Shown here: positions 57,501-64,000 of the stretch, piece by piece
Layout of the letters: each line of letters begins with the position of its first letter
Numbering within the stretch: the stretch's first letter is position 1
Assembly (NCBI GenBank): GCA_944470555.2
Contig: OX104131.1
Location: forward strand, 17,910,515 to 17,974,514
Direction: 5' to 3'
Length of the DNA stretch: 64,000 nt
DNA from: Heterobilharzia americana
Taxonomy: Eukaryota; Platyhelminthes; Trematoda; Strigeidida; Schistosomatidae
Program-made: the position numbers and the translations under genes
The notes under the pieces: generated by a model
Database searches by the model: none
What the model was told of the DNA's origin: nothing
What the model saw: the letters and a program-made list of their open reading frames with translations, nothing else

Positions 57501-60125
57501 CAATTTAAGGTTTGTTATGCCTTTTTTGGTTTCAAAATACTTTTTAGATGCGGAAATGTAAATTGGGCACGCCGGAGTACGTGCAATGTATGCAATGGCC
57601 CAAAGATTGATATACAAGGTGAAAGAACAGGTTATGGTGGAGGATTTATGGAGCGTGATGAGGTAGTTGAGTATCGACAACGTAGAGACTCAGATGACGA
57701 ATTTGATGAATTTGGTCGTAAGAAAAAAAATTTCCGGAAAGGCCAAAACGAACAACTAAATAATCATGATTCGTCCGATTCCGGTAATAATGTTGCACAA
57801 GAAGGCCACAATAAAGATTTGGATGAAGATACCAATAATGGAGTTGATGACAGTGGTGAAGATGATGAGCATGAAGACTCAGGAGATGATGCTGACCTTT
57901 CTAAATACGATATTTGGGGTGCAGAAAATGACGATTTGGGTGATGAGTCATCAAACCAGTTGAATCCTGCGTCTGTCCGAAGAACTGCAGAAAACAAACC
58001 AAAAAGTCAAAGTCCTTCATCATCCTCGGACTCTGATTCTGATTCATCCTCAACATCATCTTCCAGTCGTGCCTCGCAATCAGATTCATCATCTAGGTAA
58101 GAAACAACTGAAAGTTAGTGTTCGATTCTGAATAGAATGTGTTGGTGGGTATGCATTTGAAAATAAGTTGCTGGAGATGTTATGTTTTTATTGTTTTCAT
58201 TCATACGTTAAAAATCTGGACAAGCATTTACGTATTACTCGTATTCATCATATACTAGCCCTAAAACGCACTGGGTCATTAAATGACTGCTAGGAACTGT
58301 CAAGCCCTAATGAATCTGAAGGGTTTCTGCTGGACTCACCGACGTCAGCTATCCGACTTCCAGTAGATTTGATAATGAAAATAAAAGCAACTTAAATTCA
58401 GTTACTAGTAATTTGTGTCATGCTTGCGGATAATACTTAATGGTAGAAATAAAAAGACTAGGATAACACTGTAAATCAGGAACAGTTTCTAAGCATTGAA
58501 TTCTAATAAGAAAACGAACTAACTAGCGCAGGACCTGCCACAGGAGCACATCGGTTCGAAACGAATGGCGGAAAAGTAGACAACATGAAAAAGAAGAATA
58601 AATGGACAAGGGTTTGTAACGACCCCAGACTGGCAGTTTAGATCTCACATACATCGCACCAAGTCTTACTTCCTGGACTAGTGCCTTATTCCTTTCCTGG
58701 CCTCGTGTAGCCTTCTAACTCAATCATTCTTTGGCTAACACCGCTTGTCGAAGTAAGTGATATGTTGCCACTCACAGTCCATGTCCGAGTTATCTCAGCT
58801 GCTTAAGGTCCAGATTATCAACCGGTTTACCTTTTGTTAGGGAGACATCCATCTACGGAATAAATTTTAAAAAAACTGTGTACCCGTCATCACTTACAGT
58901 TGGTCCAATAGACAATGAGCCACATCGTTATGAAGGCTGGTAATACTACCTGACTGCCCCAAAACTTGATAGGGCGGACTGGGTTCAAACCTGTGACTCA
59001 CTGATCAAAAATGGAATATAAATGAGCTAGCCAATTTAGTCTGCGTGGTTAATTTTAATTATAAGTTGTTTGAAATCATATAGAGAGGGTATATTCCTCT
59101 TCTCGTTAATCAAAATTCTAGATTTAATTCAATTCCTGAAATAACTTCGTTACTATGGGGAATCAGGGATCTATTCGTACTGCTGGCCGGAAGTCGTGAC
59201 ATCAGTAAGGTGATGCCTGCAGACGACCAGCAGTACTATACTGGTGCTGCCTTAGCTAGTAGAAGGAGAAGTTAGTACCAAGGATCGACCTCAAAAATAA
59301 CATACTCCCTCCCCTGTGGTATTCCAGTGTCGGCAGTATGGGCCTTTCCTATCCGGCGTTAGCACAATTAAATCTCAACTCAACAATGCTAAAAACACCG
59401 TGTGTGCTGGATCTCAACCAGAAGTGTAATGAATTCTGTAGTCACACAAAACTTCCTCTTTCTCTTTACGATACCTTGCAGGTATCCAGGAGGTTTCAAC
59501 CACCTGCACACTTCCAAAGGTATACAAAACCCAATCGAACATTACCTACCTTCCTGGACTTAGTGTTCTCGCTCGCCTTTACTTTCTGATACCAGTATTT
59601 AGCATTGAGACCCGTGTGTGCTGGATTGGAAGATGAAAACGTCAAGTGTGCGAAGCATCTATCTGAAGTTAGCAGAAATTTCTTTCTGATGACGTGTGAT
59701 GCGATATTTAGTCTGCTTTAGAAACAGCGGTGGACAGTTGGTAATCCACATCCAAAGGTTAACAGGAGCCTGTGGATTTGCGTAGTCCTGTGCCATTAAA
59801 TGGTATCCTTAGCCTCTTCAGCGTTGTGCAAATGCCATATTACTACTTGCATCTAAAAAATGTCTGTTTGTTACATTTTACTGCAGTATCTTTAACCTTA
59901 AAGGAATTATTTCATTTGTTCGTATATTTCAGTTCTCATAGTGAATCATCCTCCAAGCATGAAGATCAACCCAATGGTAAACGGGCCGTTCATCCCAACA
60001 AACGTGATGTACACAGTGATGATAGCAGCAACTCAACTCCTGTAAATCAGAAACGGAAAAGGCGTGATGATGAACAACAACGTGATCGGTCGAGGTTCGG
60101 TACAGAGAGGAAGACCAATCTCTAA
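48536..60125 (+). CDS. ZRANB2: ZRANB2, zinc-finger RanBP2-type splicing factor (4 coding exons)
   Basis: Exons 48536-48579, 48614-48769, 57548-58096 and 59933-60125 join in frame to 313 residues. All introns are GT-AG and phase 2. Two RanBP2-type zinc fingers are seen: C11-X4-C16-X10-C27-X2-C30 (with NVNFAKR) and C65-X2-C68-X10-C79-X2-C82 (with NVNWARR). The linker holds EIGKQLAEKSKGLFSPDDW. The signature ERTGYGGGF and DEFDEFGRKKK follows, then an acidic region, a Ser/Asp-rich tract (about 220-270) and a basic tail ending ERKTNL. Vertebrate ZRANB2 has the same layout and similar length; its fingers bind single-stranded GGU-containing RNA and it acts in the nucleus on alternative splicing. The ATG is chosen because it precedes the first finger, as in the family. 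No promoter was recognised. The introns hold retroelements. Confidence 0.95.
48580..48613 (+). other. ZRANB2 intron 1, 34-nt micro-intron
   Basis: GTGAGA at the donor, a pyrimidine-rich end and TTCTAG at the acceptor. Its removal restores the finger reading DWVCSDPRCKNVNFAKR. Schistosome genes are known for very small introns near the 5' end. Confidence 0.9.
48614..48769 (+). CDS. ZRANB2: ZRANB2 exon 2
   Basis: 156 nt, phase 2 at both ends. It carries the last three zinc ligands of finger 1, the conserved linker and the first ligand of finger 2 (DDWICKT). The donor is AC|GTAAGT. Confidence 0.95.
49310..53225 (+). mobile_element. RTE-type LINE, nearly full length, in intron 2
   Basis: Non-coding 5' region (about 49310-50060), then endonuclease, RT and C-terminal domain in order, ending near 53225 (atattgattgaacg). 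It is in the same orientation as ZRANB2. Its 5' region is recognisable again at 59.15 kb and 63.46 kb. It is a different family from the - strand RTE copies at 2-20 kb. Confidence 0.85.
50068..53160 (+). pseudogene. LINE endonuclease-reverse transcriptase, about five breaks
   Basis: The AP endonuclease starts IGAFNVRTLRQIGQQASLAK (50068-50127). After a frameshift near 50145 it continues as MDVCCVCETRIQ, with VVVAGDLNAQVGRL, TQIDHIAISHRW and DSDHALVRARI (catalytic Asp/His blocks). A break follows near 51165. The RT holds GRAAGPDGLPAEVY, a break near 51585, then FKKGEKSS, NQAGFRPGRGCIDQI, AVFLDLKAAFDSVDR and GVRQGCPLSPFLFN. After another break comes the catalytic LEYADDIVLLGED (about 52196-52234). 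One more stop at 52430 precedes LLYGCETWPLK and LHRLRWLGHVLRMPSHRLP. The catalytic residues are all present, so decay is moderate. It gives no product in its present state. Confidence 0.88.
53760..54780 (+). pseudogene. Decayed LINE RT fragment (same family as 50-53 kb)
   Basis: LKRWAEHFKKQFSWATAS near 54047-54100 matches the WAEHFEEQFNW block of the neighbouring LINE. WNEAIVVAISKMD and FCSGRGCIDHGFTLCWMLEH follow near 54298-54515, and TNNHCVS then leads to RT motif A in broken form. It is cut by an (AT)n tract at 54635. Confidence 0.65.
54635..54659. repeat. (AT)n microsatellite
   Basis: Twelve to thirteen AT units inside the LINE remnant. Confidence 0.95.
54830..55440 (-). pseudogene. LINE C-terminal fragment, opposite orientation
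   Basis: On the - strand, a LLYGCEAWPLKVDDMKQ-like stretch near 55260 leads to NNDEVRQRVLGKELKSLEIV and LQRLSWLEDVLHISSGHSP (about 55175-55060). These match the C-terminal domain of the LINE at 50-53 kb. It sits tail to tail with the + strand remnant at 53.8-54.8 kb. Confidence 0.65.
55441..57547. other. Rest of intron 2, nothing recognised
   Basis: One 114-residue frame (55596-55940, +) has no known motif. The stretch may be old retroelement DNA. A polypyrimidine run precedes exon 3. Confidence 0.4.
57548..58096 (+). CDS. ZRANB2: ZRANB2 exon 3
   Basis: 549 nt. It carries the last three ligands of finger 2, ERTGYGGGF, the DEFGRKKK block, an Asn/Asp/Glu-rich acidic stretch and the start of the Ser-rich tract. 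The donor is CTAG|GTAAGA. Confidence 0.95.
58097..59932 (+). other. ZRANB2 intron 3 (1.8 kb)
   Basis: GTAAGA donor and ATATTTCAG acceptor. It contains a LINE 5' fragment at 59.15-59.6 kb and SINE-like tRNA stretches (cggttcgaaac near 58551; gttcaaacctgtgactcactg near 58983). Confidence 0.85.
59150..59600 (+). mobile_element. LINE 5'-end fragment
   Basis: Aligns by eye with 49.49-49.83 kb of the intron 2 LINE: GTACTGCTG, GACAGCAGTAAGGTG/GACATCAGTAAGGTG, GACCAGCAGT, CTCAAAAATAACATACTCC and TCACACAAA in the same order. No coding part follows. Confidence 0.6.
59933..60125 (+). CDS. ZRANB2: ZRANB2 exon 4 and stop
   Basis: 193 nt. It continues the Ser-rich tract (SHSESSSKHEDQ), followed by a basic C-terminus with KRKRRDDEQQRDRSRF and a TAA at 60123-60125. 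Confidence 0.92.
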
Positions 60126-60945
60126 TATGATCTCGACACTTGGTGTTGATTATATATATTTAAATATTCCTATTTTGTCTTAAGGGAACTATGTAGTGTG
60201 TATATAACAGGTCTATACGAAGTGGATACAAAATCAGGATATTGGGCACTTCATAAAACCACTGAGTGATCTGCATATGCACACTGCATACTTTGTGTAG
60301 TTAGTCGATACTGACTCGTGCTTTCCTGAATTAATTTGTCAAAAAGAGATGCTTTAGCAGATTTCTATAGAAATGGGTAATTTCATGTCGACTAACGTCA
60401 GGGCATTTAGTTCCAAAGGATGAAACAAGGCCGAATACAGCAGTATAGGCAGTATAGTATGTTAATACTGGATAGTTTAATCAGGGGAGGAAGCCTTTTT
60501 TCCACTTGTATTTCCAACAGATAAAGCAAATGTGTGTATGTATGTATGTTCAGTGCAGATTGGATCATGCTTTCATATACCTCTGATTTCTACCTCTAAG
60601 TCGTATACACCTAGTGGAAATTCGGTCAACTGTTGATCTTGTTGCCTATTGGCAGGTATAAACGAGGTCTGATTATAAGTGTTTATCTATACACAGATCT
60701 TTGTTTGCACCGTTTCTGTTGTTGCTACTGTGTAATTTCTAGTGGTCTATTTCTTCTCGATGCTCTACAGTCTCTTTTTATATTTAGCAATTCAATAAGA
60801 CCTTTTTTAAATTGCGTGCTTACATTATGGAGACGGTGTGACTGCAACAATTCATGTTTAACGTAAAATTGATGCAACCATTTTAAATAGTCAAGTATCA
60901 TTTAAAAAAAATACTGTCAATAAAGAAGAATAGTGTCGAATTTCG
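60126..60945 (+). other. Probable ZRANB2 3' UTR
   Basis: AT-rich sequence from the stop codon to an AATAAA at 60919-60924, the first good poly(A) signal with no coding frame in between. The true end could lie elsewhere. Confidence 0.5.
60919..60924 (+). terminator. Candidate poly(A) signal AATAAA
   Basis: Canonical hexamer about 800 bp after the ZRANB2 stop, followed by a GT/T-rich stretch (ctcgatttgttttttgtt) about 25 bp downstream. Confidence 0.5.
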
Positions 60946-61984
60946 CTCTCGATTTGTTTTTTGTTAACTGCATAACATCATGATGAGTTATTTCCATTAT
61001 GAAGAAACTAAACAATCAAAAGTATTGATATTCTTTTTATAGCAAGGAAACTTAAAGGTTTCTATGTTGCTAGATCTATCTTTGAATAGCTGCTTTCAAA
61101 GCATTTTGACTAGTGGTAGTGTTATCATTCCATCGGATACGTGAAATGATCTCCCTAAGGTGTTTAGTTCTCCTCTTCAAACAGTAGGGAGTTGAAAGAG
61201 TACTTGTTGAGTATACAGTAGCATATCCAGTTAGTATATATGCGCGTATTTTCTTTTTTGTCCAATACAATACTAAACGCAGACTGGTCCTAAAAGTCCT
61301 TCATTGTAAAGAAATGAAATTGTACCGTGGTTGACAGACTTACTAGGATTGCCTTATCTATCATCATCTCTAAAAAGATACAATCGATAAATATTGAAGA
61401 GTATAGAATGTTGTTTCTTGCCTCTATTCTGTTTGTTGTCTCTGTGCTCATCATTTTTTGTTGTTATTTAATGAATAGTTTGTTCTTATTGTGTGGGTGT
61501 ATGTGTGAAGCGCTTCTCTTGTTTGTTTTTTTCAATATATTCCCATATTTTTCCTTTATATGAGATGGTGTGTACATGTTATATTGGTGCCTTTTTTAAA
61601 AAGCTCATGATGCACAAGATTTAGCTATATGAAGTGTGAAGAGATGGTCAATTGCAAAATTCTAATGTATATAAGTAACACAGACGGTCAAATTTCCCAT
61701 CACATGAGTACTCCGTCGCACTGTACTATGTTATTGTGTCTAAGCAGTTGGAAAGTAGTGTTTACTACTGGAATATGATGAATGTGATTCTTACAGTTGT
61801 TGAGGATTGTAGTGAATAACAGAACCTGATTCAATAGTGAAGTGTTTCAAGTAAACATATTTGTTTGCCTTGTTTTGAAGAAAAACAACCTAAAAGATAC
61901 AGTACTCATCAGATCATTATTCAGATAGAATTTAAAGTCAACTTTGGAAGTCAGTTTTGTTCATTATCTGGGAGATATCGTCAG

Positions 61985-62165
61985 TCATCGATTGGATTAT
62001 CAGCTTAAGTACTCAAATCTTAAAACAATGTCCCGTGTTTGAAACCCACTCCACCTACTTTAGCGTGAGCAACCGTGTAATAGTAGCAGGATAAGTCCAT
62101 CACACAATGAGCATGGCTCATAGCCAAATGGATAAACATGTTGCGGGTTATGTTACATCAAATTA
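61985..62165 (+). repeat. SINE-like repeat, family 4
   Basis: GTGTTTGAAACCCACTCCACC (degenerate B-box) followed by TACTTTAGCGTGAGC and CATGGCTCATAGCC, matching in decayed form the 6.6 kb copy. Confidence 0.4.
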
Positions 62166-62886
62166 GTTAAAATTGACCACTGACTTTTCAAAAATATATT
62201 ATCGATATTTGAACCTGTAGATCCGAATAATTGTATTATTTTATGGATTGTTGATATATGTATGAACCTTGATGATCCAACATAATTACAGCTAATGCTA
62301 CTCATCAATGGAGAATATGATAATGCACACGAATGACAACCAAGAGAGTTCAGTTATCAGCCTTCGACTAGGGTAGACATTGTCCACTTGTTTATTATAA
62401 TTGTACTAGCGATATTTCAATGGTAAAATATACCGGTATGTGCATATACAAAATAAGTTATACATCATGTTACCATAAAAAGGTATATTGATGAACTGCA
62501 ACTCTGAAGATTTTCTTATCGATCACTAGACAATCAGGTAAGTAGAAAACTCAATTCATCCATATGCATCAGACCGAGTTTTGTCGGAACTCTGATAACA
62601 AGAAACGGTTTCCTGTGTAGTACACCAGCACCTTGTGTTTCAGTACTAACAACTGCAAGGATTAAAAATTAAAGATCAGCTATTCCGTTGTAGATTAAAC
62701 TTTGTGAGTACCAACCTAATTTATCCTGTATAATTTTCACTGTACTTTTTCTGTCTAATCATATCGTTATTTGTTTTGTTTCTTTCTATTCTTTCCTGTA
62801 CCATTAATTTTCAACCGCCATGTCATGCTGTGGGGATGAAAATCTACAAAAATACGATCCACCGACACTGTTTCACCACTAACTAA

Positions 62887-62910
62887 CCCCCCCCCCCCAA
62901 AAAAAAAAAA
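62887..62910. repeat. C12-A12 homopolymer pair
   Basis: Twelve C followed directly by twelve A. Confidence 0.95.
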
Positions 62911-63459
62911 CACTATTGTATTGGTCGACCAGGTCACCTTTGTAAAACAAAGTGTATTTCAAACTTTTACTGTGTTTTTAAACCTTCTACTTCTAATGAA
63001 TATTGTATGGAGATAGAGATGACTGTGGATTTTCACCTGTTCACTCATTATGTTTCCTTTGTAATTTCATCTTCCTTTTTTCTTGTGTATGTTCTTGGTA
63101 GGGAATATGTCTACGTGTATGTTGGTGTGTACTAGGCAACCCTTCTCTGTTCATTCAGGACGGTTTTTTTCGGAAAGATCTGAATACAACTTCTAATATC
63201 TCTTTCTACCTGGTAATATTAGTCACATTGTCGTATATCCAATGTGTGTACAGCAATTGCAATGTACTTAACCGAGTATTGTATCTCTCTGCCTATATGT
63301 ATTTATGTATGTATTGATGAATTCAGTGTTTTGTGTCTTTTCATTTCTGCAACTCCGCATTAGATTTGCATAACTGTACAAAAATTCCGACTACTTTTGG
63401 GTGCTGATAGACCCTTTCGTATCCGAAATCTGTTGCTCTCAACAAACGTACTACTACTA

Positions 63460-63870
63460 TGTGCTTCATTTCCTGACGATTGGCTGTTGCCTTGGCCTGG
63501 TAATCAGGTTCGTATATCACAGTAACCGAACAAGATGTACGGATAACCGTAACATATGGCATTAATTTAAGCTGCCATAAAATAAGTGATATTGACGTAG
63601 ATAAAGAGTAATAAATAAATAAAGGTCTACAGAATTTCGGATAACGAGATGAGCGTATACAGTAATATTGTGACTGGTATAGGTAAAATCGTGAGCATTT
63701 GCCACCATAGTGCGAAGAATTGGTACTTTAGTTAATACAGGATGAAGGCACACTGCTGGCTGGATAGAGATGAGACCATGATTGACTGTCGCTTCTGATT
63801 GGTCAGCTTGTCATTTAGTTGGCGAATTAAAAAAGGTCAGATCCCAAGGCTGCGCACTTTGTCGATGGTG
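63460..63870 (+). mobile_element. LINE 5'-end fragment
   Basis: Resembles 49.32-49.65 kb of the intron 2 LINE: CCTTGGCCTGGTAATCAGG, then CGTATATCACAGTAACCGAA, with the CTGCTGGCTGG block and AAAAAGGTCAGATCCCAAG after an unrelated insert (about 63545-63740). No coding part follows before the window ends. Confidence 0.5.
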
Positions 63871-64000
63871 ATAAAGTTTTATGCGAACTTTCCCAGGAAG
63901 GTTGCGTGGCGAACCTCAGACACACATTTTTGGGAACCTGTGGTCATGCGAAAACAACCTGCCATCCGGATCCCTAAAAAGAAGTGATATTTTGTGGTAT

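Larger units (their letters stand above)
48770..57547 (+). other. ZRANB2 intron 2 (8.8 kb)
   Basis: GTAAGT donor and CTTTTTAG acceptor. It contains a sense LINE at 49.3-53.2 kb, opposed LINE remnants at 53.8-55.4 kb and about 2 kb of unrecognised DNA before exon 3. Confidence 0.9.
60946..63459. other. Flank with no gene recognised
   Basis: AT-rich, with short chance frames. It contains the SINE-like relic and homopolymer tract listed below. Confidence 0.5.

Overview
This is a window from a flatworm nuclear genome, almost certainly a schistosome or a close trematode relative. The evidence is AT-rich DNA with no bacterial-style gene packing, one intron-split animal gene with a 34-nt first intron, a CsRn1/Boudicca-type Ty3/gypsy element, RTE- and CR1-type LINEs, Penelope-like elements, and tRNA-derived SINEs carrying hammerhead-ribozyme cores. 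No species is assigned.

Only one cellular gene is recognised. It is ZRANB2 (RanBP2-type zinc-finger splicing factor), on the + strand from 48536 to 60125, with four coding exons that join in frame to a 313-residue protein. Its second intron (8.8 kb) holds a nearly full-length sense LINE and further LINE debris. Its third intron holds a LINE 5'-end fragment.

Layout: 1-7 kb has SINEs, a Penelope-like endonuclease remnant and a 3' RTE fragment. 7-10.5 kb is a nearly full-length but broken RTE LINE on the - strand. 11.9-20.2 kb is a tandem segmental duplication: a unit of about 3.62 kb (RTE fragment plus about 2.7 kb of other DNA) present twice, then a third RTE copy. Each unit carries an array of about ten alternating-orientation 45-bp modules. 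22-25.5 kb holds hammerhead SINEs and a Penelope-like element. 28-35 kb has decayed CR1-like LINEs and a gypsy integrase remnant. 35-39.8 kb is unrecognised. 39.8-41.6 kb is the 5' half of an RTE element. 42.4-47.6 kb is a young Ty3/gypsy element on the - strand, with two LTRs, PBS, PPT, an uninterrupted pol, a gag with a single in-frame stop and a well-formed -1 frameshift signal. 47.6-48.5 kb is LINE debris that abuts the ZRANB2 start. 60.1-64 kb is 3' UTR and repeat-poor flank ending in another LINE 5' fragment.

The most notable features are: three SINE families with different hammerhead-like cores, including one Sm-alpha-type copy with every conserved core residue; the gypsy frameshift cassette; the recombination-like tandem duplication with its inverted-module array; and the homologous phase-2 intron positions in the two ZRANB2 zinc fingers. 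All coordinates come from reading by eye, so repeat edges are approximate.
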